DNA from: Paenibacillus sp. yr247
GTDB lineage: Bacteria; Bacillota; Bacilli; Paenibacillales; NBRC-103111
DNA: 64,000 nucleotides
Assembly (NCBI RefSeq): GCF_900103825.1
Contig: NZ_FNIF01000005.1
Coordinates: 1-64,000, forward strand
Direction of reading: 5' to 3'
Position 1 is the stretch's first letter. Each line of letters begins with the position of its first letter. The position numbers and the translations under genes were made by a program. Shown piece by piece: positions 34,200 to 42,649 of this stretch. Under the pieces are notes generated by a model that was given only the letters and a program-made list of their open reading frames with translations, did not search any database and was not told the DNA's origin.

Positions 34200-35270
34200 C
34201 TAATTGTGGATGACAACAACAATCCCCTTACGCTCCAGCTCCTTGCGAAACGCGTTAGATGGTATACCTTTGCCGTTGGCATCCTTTTTGAAAAAGTGCC
34301 ACACGATCCCTTTCACTTGTGCGCCTTGATCGAGGAGCTCAATATCCTTAGGCATCTGCTCTGTACGAAGCTGAAACTCCGTCATACTGTAAAAAGCTTG
34401 ATGACCTATGCCTCGAGCGTCCAGCGCATCGACCGTTCTGCTTTTCCCTGAGCTTGTCATCAAAACGACTTCTGTACCACCAACTAGCGATCTCAAATAG
34501 GACGCGGCTTGTCGCTCGGATTGGATCGTCACACTAGGTCCTGACAAGTCACCTCGAAGAGGTTCTACGAGTGCCTCCTTCGCTTTTTGAGGAGAAATTC
34601 GATCCTTTATTGCTTTGAAGTAGGAGCGTGTAATGTCCGTTAAACGAATCAGTTCAACGGGTTCCACAACATGCGATACCGCTCTGCCAGCCGTTTTTTT
34701 GGAATCCAACCACTGCCTCAGCGCCGGAGGTATAAGAAATGGCTTTTTCAATTTCACCTCTACCTGATGATCAAACAAATAGTTGGAATATTTAGCAGTT
34801 CCCGTCATTCCCTTCGGTAATAAAGCTGAGGATTTAGCAAGTTTGCTCTCCACGTGACCACTAGCAATGCCTGAGGGAATTACGACTTCAGATGTGCCAC
34901 TCCCTGTAAGCATTCCGAATAAATCTGATACGCTATCCTTTGTAAGACGCCAATAGAGTCCGTCTGTTTCACTAGGGTTATAGTTGCCGGTCACCAAATC
35001 TTTGTGACTGTTATCCCAAGTAAAGGCAAGGCGCTCTGCTGCTGTCCTCGCAATCTGTTGAACAAATACTTTTTGATACGCATACATGCCCACAAAAAGA
35101 AGTGTCACAGTACAAAGCAGAATCAGAGGAAATACAAGAGAAGCCTCTAAAGTAAAGCTTCCTTCCTCTTCATCTCGAAAACTAAGAATACGCCTATGGC
35201 GCACAGCTTGTTGTTGGACTAGGCGCACAAGGCGTAACCGCGCTGTTGTCTTTAAGATCAGAGTTTGCAT
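34200..35270 (-). CDS. TadE-like pseudopilin (long)
   Basis: A 356-aa protein; ATG 35270 is the best start, though its first ~27 codons overlap the tail of the Flp-pilin gene in another frame. After a basic leader comes EEEGSFTLEASLVFPLILLC, the TadE cleavage/membrane motif. The mature part has mixed structure with no known domain. Overlapping coding is unusual and could mean the true start is slightly later. Confidence 0.68.
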   Translation of the reverse strand: MQTLILKTTARLRLVRLVQQQAVRHRRILSFRDEEEGSFTLEASLVFPLILLCTVTLLFVGMYAYQKVFVQQIARTAAERLAFTWDNSHKDLVTGNYNPSETDGLYWRLTKDSVSDLFGMLTGSGTSEVVIPSGIASGHVESKLAKSSALLPKGMTGTAKYSNYLFDHQVEVKLKKPFLIPPALRQWLDSKKTAGRAVSHVVEPVELIRLTDITRSYFKAIKDRISPQKAKEALVEPLRGDLSGPSVTIQSERQAASYLRSLVGGTEVVLMTSSGKSRTVDALDARGIGHQAFYSMTEFQLRTEQMPKDIELLDQGAQVKGIVWHFFKKDANGKGIPSNAFRKELERKGIVVVIHN

Positions 35271-35421
35271 CCCCAATCAGCTTCTGAAACCAAGAGACGA
35301 TCCACTTTCTGAAAATAATCGCAATAGCGACAAGTACTGCTACAATCAATAAAATCTCCAAAGTTCCTAGTCCCTCTTCATCATCCCAAATTTGTTTCAT
35401 CCAGCCTATAGTTGTTTTCAT
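35194..35421 (-). CDS. flp: Flp/Tad major pilin
   Basis: A 75-aa pilin from ATG 35421 with GGAGG 9 nt upstream. A charged leader precedes EEGLGTLEILLIVAVLVAIA, the type IVb signal with Gly-Leu-Gly then Glu at +5 of the mature chain, and one helix. The mature part is short, ending in a Pro/Cys-rich tail (Cys residues in TPCAPSPTTSCAP). This size and layout fit an Flp subunit. The tail overlaps the next gene's start. Confidence 0.75.
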   Translation of the reverse strand: MKTTIGWMKQIWDDEEGLGTLEILLIVAVLVAIAIIFRKWIVSWFQKLIGDANSDLKDNSAVTPCAPSPTTSCAP

Positions 35422-35436
35422 CACTATATACCTCCA

Positions 35437-36306
35437 TTATTGTTTCATCATGAGTAAAGCCGGAGCGGCGACAATTACCATCACGACAACGAAAATGAGC
35501 ACCATGGGAAATACAAGCTTCGATGATGCTTCTTCGCCTAGTGTCCGTGACACCGATTTCCGCCTCTGCCAGAGATCAAGCGAAAGTGCATGAAGCGCCA
35601 CAACAAAATCGCTACCTCCGCGTTTATAGTTCAAGAGAAGTGTAGAAGTAAACAATGACACCTCATGGAGAGCGCAGCGTTTGCTGAAATCTTCCATTAC
35701 TTTTGTAAATGAAACATTCATCTCCAGTTCATGCACAGCTTGCGCCAGCTCTTTGTAAAGCGGTGTTTGTGTTTTGTGAGGTCGAGCCTCTACGCAACGA
35801 ATCCATGCTCGATTGACAGTTTCTCCTGCGCCCACGAGCAGCACGATTGTACTCAATATCTCAGGCAATTCAAGGATCATCAATTGCTGCTTCTTACGGA
35901 TTTTTGCATCTAGATCACGCACCATAATCATAGGAATAATTGCGGCGGCTAATAAACCAAATCCTAACAGAGAACCATCTCCACCGGCTAGGACGGACAG
36001 GAGCGTTAGTATTATTAAACATAAAGTAGATGCTGATATAAGCTCTGCAAGAAACCATTTACTGCCATGAGCAGCAAAGCTTCTCCCATGCAGCGTAATT
36101 AATTTATGATGTACTTTTGCTGTAAAATCGGGCAGTTTTTCCATGAGATTAAACTGATCTACGAGCAAGTAACTATAAGGTAAGAGCAGCTTGATCTGAA
36201 ACGGATAAGGGTGAGCTTTAATAAAATCAGCATATCTCATGCGACCCCAAAGAAATAAGAGGATACACACGGCAATTTCGGTTATTAACACAAACGTGAT
36301 CCACAT
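35437..36306 (-). CDS. tadC: Tad platform protein TadC
   Basis: A 289-aa T2SF-type inner-membrane platform protein. It has a membrane segment near the start, two near the middle and one at the end, with the GspF-like helical domain between (LPEILSTIVLLVGAGETVNRAW, KRGGSDFVVALHALSLDLW). It pairs with TadB to form the pilus platform engaged by CpaF. The gene starts 1 nt from the TadB stop. Confidence 0.86.
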   Translation of the reverse strand: MWITFVLITEIAVCILLFLWGRMRYADFIKAHPYPFQIKLLLPYSYLLVDQFNLMEKLPDFTAKVHHKLITLHGRSFAAHGSKWFLAELISASTLCLIILTLLSVLAGGDGSLLGFGLLAAAIIPMIMVRDLDAKIRKKQQLMILELPEILSTIVLLVGAGETVNRAWIRCVEARPHKTQTPLYKELAQAVHELEMNVSFTKVMEDFSKRCALHEVSLFTSTLLLNYKRGGSDFVVALHALSLDLWQRRKSVSRTLGEEASSKLVFPMVLIFVVVMVIVAAPALLMMKQ

Positions 36307-36307
36307 G

Positions 36308-37180
36308 TTACACCTTGATATTCATGATTTTTTGAGTGAGTAAATAGCAGGCACCAAGCAGCAGCAAACTTGCAGACATGATAAGTACACCACTGCCTGT
36401 GTATAGAGGAAGCATGTATTCCGGTGAAGAGAATGCGAGCACAGCAACAATGACGATCGGTGCAAAGAGCAGTACCTTCGATTCGAATCGTTTCTGAGCA
36501 ATCATCACTGAAATATCCTGTGTGATTTCAAGCTTTTCGCCAATAACCGCAGCTGTTCGTTTCATGACCTCAACCAGATTACCACCCGTCCGTTTACAAG
36601 TTAGGAATACGTCTGTAAAGCTCCTCACATCCTCTAAGTGACTGCGATCCGCCAAATTTTTTAAAGCAGCTTCGATGGGCTCCCCGTTCTCTACTTTTCG
36701 GCAAATAATACTAAATTCAATGACAATCAAGCAAGTCGGATCTGGGTACAGCATTTTTAGATCTACTAATGCCTCTCTAAATGCTGATTCAATGGACTTT
36801 CCAACCGCCATGGAGGAGGATAGGCAGCTTAGAGCCTGCTTGAATTGCACATAAAGCTTGTTTTTACGTAATTGTATTAATTGCTGCTTGCGTAGACGAG
36901 GAAACGCGAAGCCTACTATAGCTAAAGCAGCAGAAAGTAAGATACTTTTATAAAAAATGTAACCAACAACAAACGCAGGTAAAGCTAACATCAGAATTGC
37001 GCTCACTTTTTCCTTGGAGGATAGCTGGTAGTAATTATAGTCAATTAAACTATAAATTGGTGATGATTGTAGGATGGCGGGGGATTCTGCTTTCTTCAGG
37101 AAACCTTTTCTACGCTCCAAATACAAAAGAAAAAACCAACTAAAAGCTCCAATAATAACGAGAAGAAGCAAAATCTTCAT
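36308..37180 (-). CDS. tadB: Tad platform protein TadB
   Basis: A 290-aa T2SF-domain membrane protein. The cytoplasmic helical bundle includes FKQALSCLSSSMAVGKSIESAFREALVDL and a KRTGGNLVEVMKRTA motif; about four membrane segments. It overlaps the cpaF stop by 4 nt. With TadC it builds the asymmetric Tad platform. Confidence 0.87.
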   Translation of the reverse strand: MKILLLLVIIGAFSWFFLLYLERRKGFLKKAESPAILQSSPIYSLIDYNYYQLSSKEKVSAILMLALPAFVVGYIFYKSILLSAALAIVGFAFPRLRKQQLIQLRKNKLYVQFKQALSCLSSSMAVGKSIESAFREALVDLKMLYPDPTCLIVIEFSIICRKVENGEPIEAALKNLADRSHLEDVRSFTDVFLTCKRTGGNLVEVMKRTAAVIGEKLEITQDISVMIAQKRFESKVLLFAPIVIVAVLAFSSPEYMLPLYTGSGVLIMSASLLLLGACYLLTQKIMNIKV

Positions 37181-38439
37181 CCAGCGTCACACTCTTCTTC
37201 TACGTGCGCAAACCATTCTGGGAGCTTTTTGCCAGCCATACGAATTTTGTGCATGTTGCACAGTCTATTTCCTGTGTAGGTGAGCTCTCCAATCACTTTA
37301 CGCTCTTCTGTCTCCCCTTTTTCATCAAATAGGAACAGTGGGTGCAGCTGAACTTCACCATCCTTTACACCTAATACTTCATGAATTTCGGTCACTCTTC
37401 GAGTACGATCACGAATTCTGCTCACATGGACCATAACATCCAACGCCGAAGCGATTTGCTTACGGATTACCTCCACCGGAAGTGGGGCACCGCTGAGCAC
37501 CATTGTTTCTAGTCTACTAAGCATATCTACAGATGTGTTTGCATGCCCAGTACTTAGACTCCCATCATGCCCTGTATTCATTGCAGAAAGCATATCTAAA
37601 GCCTCTGCCCCGCGTACCTCCCCAACAATAATTCGGTTTGGACGCATACGCAGCGAGGAGCGGATGAGATCTCTAATCGTAATTTCGCCCTTCCCTTCTG
37701 TATTGGCATTTCGGGTTTCCATTCGCACCAAATTAGGTACAGTTTGTATCTGAAGCTCGGCAGAATCTTCGATGGTAATTATGCGTTCATGGGAGGGAAT
37801 CCACGCACTAAGTGCATTAAGGAAGGTTGTCTTCCCTGAACCCGTTCCACCTCCAATAAAAACGTTATAGCCTGATTCAACCAACACTTGCAGAACTTCA
37901 GCTGCTTCCCCCGAGATACTCCCCATGCGAATTAGATCCTCCATTAACAGGGGCTTTTCCGGAAACTTACGAATCGTCAAGGTAGGACCACTTAGAGAGG
38001 CTGGTGGAAGTACGATGTTCACCCGTGACCCATCATGCAGACGAGCATCGACTATTGGCGTTGCTTGATTCACGATCCGATTCACTTTAGAAACAATCAT
38101 CTGAATGAGATCCTCGAGCTTCTCCGAACTTTCCAAGGGATATGGGTACCGCTCAACCGCACCCTTTCGTTCGAAGAAGATACACTCATGTCCATTGACC
38201 ATTATCTCTGTAACGGATGGATCATCGAGAAGCGGTTGCAGGATATCTAATCCCCGAAACGAATCAAAAATTCGTTTTACCCCAACATGCATCTCACTCG
38301 ATGTCCATTCATGCACGCCTGCTGCGTTGAATACAGATTCCTCTATGAGTTCAATTAATTTGCCGTCGCTGACCGTGCTCGAAAGATCTAGCCTCTCCTT
38401 GATTTGCTGTTTCAATTCGAGAAACAAGTGCTGATTCAT
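37177..38439 (-). CDS. cpaF: Tad pilus ATPase CpaF/TadA
   Basis: A 420-aa secretion ATPase driving Flp pilus assembly (and possibly retraction). Walker A GGGTGSGKTTF is near residue 196, the Asp box IITIEDSAELQI follows, Walker B MRPNRIIVGEVRGAEA, and the His box GSLSTGHANT. The N-terminal CpaF domain carries the IMVNGHECIFFER strand. Start ATG overlaps the CpaE-like stop by 4 nt. Confidence 0.93.
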   Translation of the reverse strand: MNQHLFLELKQQIKERLDLSSTVSDGKLIELIEESVFNAAGVHEWTSSEMHVGVKRIFDSFRGLDILQPLLDDPSVTEIMVNGHECIFFERKGAVERYPYPLESSEKLEDLIQMIVSKVNRIVNQATPIVDARLHDGSRVNIVLPPASLSGPTLTIRKFPEKPLLMEDLIRMGSISGEAAEVLQVLVESGYNVFIGGGTGSGKTTFLNALSAWIPSHERIITIEDSAELQIQTVPNLVRMETRNANTEGKGEITIRDLIRSSLRMRPNRIIVGEVRGAEALDMLSAMNTGHDGSLSTGHANTSVDMLSRLETMVLSGAPLPVEVIRKQIASALDVMVHVSRIRDRTRRVTEIHEVLGVKDGEVQLHPLFLFDEKGETEERKVIGELTYTGNRLCNMHKIRMAGKKLPEWFAHVEEECDAG

Positions 38440-39551
38440 GAAGCAGCAGCTCCTTCCTTATTGGAAAAAGAATGCCCTTTACCTGCATGGATGGATGTAA
38501 ACATGTCAAACGTCTGTTCAGAAAATAAGCCGGATTGCCAGATTTGCTCTGGCTTACTCAGGATTTTCCACTCGGGGATATACGGAAGCTTAAACGCTAT
38601 CTCTTTGCCCAGACATGCGAAATCATTCGTTAGTATGCCCGTATATTTATTCAAAACGAAATGTACGTTCTGCATGGAGCCCATTTGCTTATGGATTGCC
38701 TGTGTTTTATACAAATCATTTAAATCATCCCTCACGATCCAAATGATGTGGTCACTGACATCCAAACATTTTACAATTCTCGGATGCACAGACGCTTCTA
38801 GATCAACAATGATGTAGTCATACTCGTTCAACGAGATCAGTGAATCAACGAGGAGGCGAATATTCTCGCCGCTCATTTCTTGCATTTCCCTAATTTGATC
38901 TCTGGGAGTTAGATGATCAATGCGCAGCTTAGGATCATGGGATTTGAGCAATTGCAGTTTCGGTCCCAGTAAGTCCGGCGTGCTTTTCATATAATATAAA
39001 AGCTGTGAAAAGCGTCCTGAGTCCCCCTGCAGCCAAAGGGAGGCTGCGCTGACCGATTCCAGGCTTAAATAAAAAACATGTTCACCACGAAAAGACAACT
39101 GCTTCGCCAAATGAATGGCTGTCATCGTCTTGCCGCTACTGCCGACACCACTGTAGACCGAAAGAACTTGAGTTCTTTTCGTCCCATGACCCCCATCATA
39201 TCTATGTTTCTCTGCGTAGAAAGCTTGTAGACGAGAGAGCAATTGGTGCAGCGATTGAAAGCGATATAAGAATGGAATCTTCGTCTCAGCGTCTTTAGAA
39301 TTAGCGATCTTTTCACTTAAAATCATTTTGCATAACGACGTGTTCCGATTCATCAACTGAGGGTAATACGACTCCGAAAGTAAAAAAACACCTTCTAAGT
39401 GCTGATTCTCAAGCACCTCTAGAATGAACTCCAATTTCGTAAAAAGCTTCACTTGTATTCTCTCAGCGAACTCAGACGTCCGAATGAAAGCGGCAAGTCG
39501 CTCAGCGTACACGATGTCATCATCTAAGACATAAAGTTGAAATTTATTCAT
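38436..39551 (-). CDS. CpaE-like ATPase of Tad system
   Basis: A 371-aa MinD/ParA-fold protein. The N-terminal ~120 residues look like a receiver-type domain (YVLDDDIVYAERLA). The P-loop reads SVYSGVGSSGKTMTA, a CpaE-type Walker A with lysine. A switch segment reads YDYIIVDLEAS. CpaE proteins localise or regulate the Tad machine. Start ATG 39551 has GGAGG upstream. It follows a 30-codon ORF and precedes cpaF with coupled stop/start. Confidence 0.85.
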   Translation of the reverse strand: MNKFQLYVLDDDIVYAERLAAFIRTSEFAERIQVKLFTKLEFILEVLENQHLEGVFLLSESYYPQLMNRNTSLCKMILSEKIANSKDAETKIPFLYRFQSLHQLLSRLQAFYAEKHRYDGGHGTKRTQVLSVYSGVGSSGKTMTAIHLAKQLSFRGEHVFYLSLESVSAASLWLQGDSGRFSQLLYYMKSTPDLLGPKLQLLKSHDPKLRIDHLTPRDQIREMQEMSGENIRLLVDSLISLNEYDYIIVDLEASVHPRIVKCLDVSDHIIWIVRDDLNDLYKTQAIHKQMGSMQNVHFVLNKYTGILTNDFACLGKEIAFKLPYIPEWKILSKPEQIWQSGLFSEQTFDMFTSIHAGKGHSFSNKEGAAAS

Positions 39552-39575
39552 CCTTGCCTCCTTTTCCTTTTAATA

Positions 39576-39668
39576 TCATGCAAGCTTGGCATAAACCCCG
39601 CTGGCGATTAATACAAAGCTAATAACCGAGAGCACGATGGCTATGCGTATGGTCGTCTCAACCTTCAT
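39576..39668 (-). CDS. 30-aa membrane peptide at head of Tad operon
   Basis: A short ORF with GGAGG 7 nt before ATG 39668. It encodes a basic N-terminus and one hydrophobic helix (ten or so residues around IVLSVISFVLIASGV). It sits between the hairpin and the CpaE-like gene, 24 nt from the latter. Could be a real small membrane protein or a leader peptide. Confidence 0.5.
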   Translation of the reverse strand: MKVETTIRIAIVLSVISFVLIASGVYAKLA

Positions 39669-39706
39669 GTATCAACCTCCTTCGCGTTTCGGAGAAAACA
39701 AAAAAA

Positions 39707-39750
39707 GCACTCGCCGATTGTGGAGATACGATCTCCACGATCAGCGGTGC
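39707..39750 (-). terminator. Strong hairpin with T-run (terminator or attenuator)
   Basis: GCAC-CGC-TGATC-GTGGAGAT arms, a 3-nt loop, ATCTCCAC and GGCGA-GTGC, then seven T on the minus strand. It follows the thioesterase gene and precedes the Tad operon. Confidence 0.85.
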
Positions 39751-39778
39751 TTCCGCTTGTCCGAAATAATTTATCCAA

Positions 39779-39806
39779 ATTGTACCACATTTTCCCCGAA
39801 AATCAA
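39779..39806 (-). promoter_or_regulatory. Candidate Tad-operon promoter
   Basis: On the minus strand TTGATT (39806-39801), 16 bp, TACAAT (39784-39779), lying after the thioesterase stop and before the hairpin at 39707-39750. Transcripts starting here must cross the hairpin to reach the Tad genes. Confidence 0.5.
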
Positions 39807-39812
39807 TCCTTT

Positions 39813-40325
39813 TTATTCCCAAGGATATTTCATGGTAAAAAAGCCTGCTAGCTTCTTACTTTCAACTCTGCGAATGCGTCTCATTTCTGCTCGTTGTGGC
39901 GCCGATTCATGCAGCTTCGTCTCTTCTTCCGTTTCTGGAACGACTTGCGGAACTTCGACTGGCACTTTATTGTCATCCAGTGCTACAAATGTCAGGAAAG
40001 AGGTCGCGGCAATTTTTCTTTCCCCTGTTTTAAGGTCTTCCGTTACTACTTTTACGAATACCTCCATAGAACTTTTCCCTGTCCATGTAACGAAAGACTC
40101 CAAACAGACCGAGTCTGAAGTATGAATGGGATACAAAAAGTCAACGGAATCTGTCGAGGCTGTCACTACTGATCTCCGGCAATGTTTATGCGCTGCAATT
40201 GAAGCAATGTCATCAATGTAGGACATTAGCTTTCCGCCAAAAAGCGTGTTGTGATTATTCACATCGGTAGGAAAAATTCGCGATGTTTTGAAACATCGCG
40301 ATTCTCTGGCAAATCGTCTTTCCAT
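39813..40325 (-). CDS. Acyl-CoA thioesterase, hotdog fold (copy 2)
   Basis: A 170-aa paralogue of the 9714-10196 enzyme with the same blocks: FPTDVNNHNTLFGGKLMSYI, CRRSVVTASTDSVDF and FVTWTGKSSMEVFVKV. It has a charged 20-residue tail rich in Arg/Glu. ATG 40325 follows GGGGGTTATC. Both copies keep the catalytic Asn/Asp-type residues in the same context, so both are likely active; why two are kept is unclear. Confidence 0.88.
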   Translation of the reverse strand: MERRFARESRCFKTSRIFPTDVNNHNTLFGGKLMSYIDDIASIAAHKHCRRSVVTASTDSVDFLYPIHTSDSVCLESFVTWTGKSSMEVFVKVVTEDLKTGERKIAATSFLTFVALDDNKVPVEVPQVVPETEEETKLHESAPQRAEMRRIRRVESKKLAGFFTMKYPWE

Positions 40326-40402
40326 GCTTGATAACCCCCATTATTTGCTACTAATCGAATTATGACTCATCATATCACAGTTATTGCTTTTAAGGTTATA
40401 AC

Positions 40403-40430
40403 TTGACTATCGTATGTAATATAGTAATAC
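40403..40430 (+). promoter_or_regulatory. Candidate tspO promoter
   Basis: TTGACT, 16-bp spacer, TAATAC, ending 22 bp before the tspO ATG. Spacing from likely start to ATG is short but workable. Confidence 0.45.
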
Positions 40431-40451
40431 AAACTCGAGTGGAGGTGCCTA

Positions 40452-40934
40452 ATGTTAACGTTTATCGTAGCGTTTCTCATTACTTATGCGCTTTTTTCAA
40501 TTTCTGGTGTATTGTTCCCAACAGATCCTTCGTACTATGCTAGTCTGAAAAAACCAAGTTATAATCCACCGGCCAAACTGTTCGGTATCGCTTGGGGTAT
40601 CCTGTATGCGCTTATTTCAGCTTCGGTAGCAATCGTCTACACGAAAACGGATGGATTTCAAGAAGCCGCTGCTAGCTATGTCCTCATCCTACTCATCAAT
40701 TTTTTGGCGAATCAGGCTTGCACATTTTTTGAATTTAAATTAAAAAACTTACGTTTGGCTTTTTTAGACACAGCGTTCGTATCAATCAGCACATTCCTTC
40801 TGATTAATGCAACAATTCCTTATTCCAAACTTGCTGCTTGGCTGTTAGTTCCCTATTTACTATGGTCATGCGTCGCTACCGTTTTGGCGTGGAGCGTATA
40901 CCTGTTAAACAAAAGCTCTAACCGTGCTTTCTGA
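40452..40934 (+). CDS. tspO: TspO/MBR-family membrane protein
   Basis: A 160-aa five-helix translocator-protein homologue. Family marks: SLKKPSYNPPAKLFGIAWGILYALI, and KNLRLAFLDTAFV late in the chain. Bacterial TspO binds tetrapyrroles and influences stress or pigment regulation. ATG 40452 follows GGAGGTGCC. Its last 17 nt overlap the end of the convergent kinase gene, leaving no space for a terminator between them. Confidence 0.9.
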   Translation: MLTFIVAFLITYALFSISGVLFPTDPSYYASLKKPSYNPPAKLFGIAWGILYALISASVAIVYTKTDGFQEAAASYVLILLINFLANQACTFFEFKLKNLRLAFLDTAFVSISTFLLINATIPYSKLAAWLLVPYLLWSCVATVLAWSVYLLNKSSNRAF

Positions 40935-42561
40935 ACCAGGAAAACAATGATTTTCTAGCCTTTAACTTTAAACCTCTTTTTCTAAACGTATCTTCGGTCA
41001 AAATCACTCTTAGCAGCGGAGCCAACGCAACACTTAACTGCTCCAAAACCTCGGGCTGATCTTGAATACATTCCCCTCTCCAAACTGCACGAATGACTTC
41101 AGCCCGTGATATTTCAGGCAGGGTACATAATGGAGCAGCCGGAAGAGAATCCACCCATTCATTCCGAAAATTTCCTGGTAAATAGCCGTTAGCCACATAA
41201 TGCACCTTTTTACCACGTTTCTGATACGTATCAAACCTATTGAAAAGTGCTCGCGAACTTGGCCGATTACACTTGCCCGGAGATGCATCTAGCACAACGA
41301 TAATTTCATCGGCACTATGACAAAGTTCTTGAACCGAAGGATGCTCCCAATGAGTCGATACGTCCCATAGGACGATCGGCTTTTTGATCGTATGAAGAAG
41401 TTTAAAGGAATCCGCAGGTTGCCAATTATTCGGAAAGCCCTCAGGATGATTGGGAACCCAGGTTGAAAAACCGTTAGTCCATGTCGACGTAGTTGATACG
41501 GTTTGCTCTGCAATGAGCTTTGACACGAATGCGTAATCCTTCGGGGCTTTGGTATCACCAAATAGGAGCATGTACAGGTCAGGTTCAATAGTAGGTTGCT
41601 CAACTACAGCGTTGGGGATGTGCATAGCATGAAGGGTTCTCGCCAAGCAAATCGCCGTGAACGTGGAACCTACTCCCGCAAAAAGCCCTCCGATAACAAT
41701 TAATTTATCAGGTAATGGGGTGATTAATTGATTTTTCTGATTAAACGATTCAGGGACCGTTGTCGGTTCGGGATAGATGGAACGAAGCCTCATTTTCACT
41801 TCCATGGCAGATTGACAGCGGTTTTGAGGGTGCTCTTGCAGGAGTAAACTTACGGTCGAGGTTAAGGCTTCAGGTAAATCTTGTCGTAATTGTTCCAACG
41901 GCTTTTGCGTGATATACGCATACTGGCCACCTGATAATAAGTAATACAGCATGGAGCCGAGTGTAAATAAATCGGAGCGCGCATCGGTTTGTAAACCTAA
42001 AAATTGTTCGGGAGCCGCAAAGCCAATCGTCCCAATCTGCATCGTATCGGATTGTTTTCCGTGTTTGAAATGTCTGGCAACGCCAAAATCAATTAATCTC
42101 ACTTGGGCCTGCTCGTTCAGCATCACATTCGATGGCTTAAGATCACGGTAAATGATCGGGCGAGGCTGAAACGTATGTAAATAGTGAAACAAATCGCATA
42201 ACTGAAAGGCGATATGGATGATTTTCGTAACTGGTAACTCTCGTCCTTTCTCTTCGAACAAATCTTGCAAGGTTGGTCCTTGAATATAATCCATGACCAA
42301 GAAGCCTTTCCCCTCATCCGTTGTAAAATAGTCAACTAGCTGCGGCAGTTGTGGGTGTTGGAGCCTTGCCAGCATTTCCGCTTCTTCCAAAAAGTAAGTC
42401 ATATCGTCTTCAAAAGGCAAGCATTCTTTCACCGCCCATTTCTTCCCCTTAAGCTTCATATCTTCCGCTAAATAGACATGACTCATACCGCCTTGACCGA
42501 GCAAGGATTCAATTCGATATCTTCCTCCTATACATGTTCCAATCCAATTTTGTTTACTCAT
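40918..42561 (-). CDS. Ser/Thr kinase fused to MinD/CpaE-like domain
   Basis: A ~547-aa two-part protein. The N-terminal ~270 residues form a Hanks-type kinase: GQGGMSHVYLAE glycine loop, AVKE lysine, IIYRDLKPSNVML catalytic loop (Tyr in place of the usual His), LIDFGVAR, and APEQ. No PASTA domain or membrane segment is present, unlike PrkC. The C-terminal ~240 residues carry a MinD-like fold: VIGGLFAGVGSTFTAICLAR at the P-loop, with Thr/Ser and no lysine where Walker A expects GKT, then PIVLWDVSTHW and EIIVVLDASPGKC. It is adjacent to the Tad locus with an FHA protein; an ATP-independent scaffold role is possible. Confidence 0.85.
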   Translation of the reverse strand: MSKQNWIGTCIGGRYRIESLLGQGGMSHVYLAEDMKLKGKKWAVKECLPFEDDMTYFLEEAEMLARLQHPQLPQLVDYFTTDEGKGFLVMDYIQGPTLQDLFEEKGRELPVTKIIHIAFQLCDLFHYLHTFQPRPIIYRDLKPSNVMLNEQAQVRLIDFGVARHFKHGKQSDTMQIGTIGFAAPEQFLGLQTDARSDLFTLGSMLYYLLSGGQYAYITQKPLEQLRQDLPEALTSTVSLLLQEHPQNRCQSAMEVKMRLRSIYPEPTTVPESFNQKNQLITPLPDKLIVIGGLFAGVGSTFTAICLARTLHAMHIPNAVVEQPTIEPDLYMLLFGDTKAPKDYAFVSKLIAEQTVSTTSTWTNGFSTWVPNHPEGFPNNWQPADSFKLLHTIKKPIVLWDVSTHWEHPSVQELCHSADEIIVVLDASPGKCNRPSSRALFNRFDTYQKRGKKVHYVANGYLPGNFRNEWVDSLPAAPLCTLPEISRAEVIRAVWRGECIQDQPEVLEQLSVALAPLLRVILTEDTFRKRGLKLKARKSLFSWFRKHG

Positions 42562-42649
42562 CACGATAAATAAATGACCCCCTTATCAGGTAAGAATTAC
42601 CTTGATTATAAGAGGGCCAACCTTAAAAATCTACATTTTTTTCCACATT

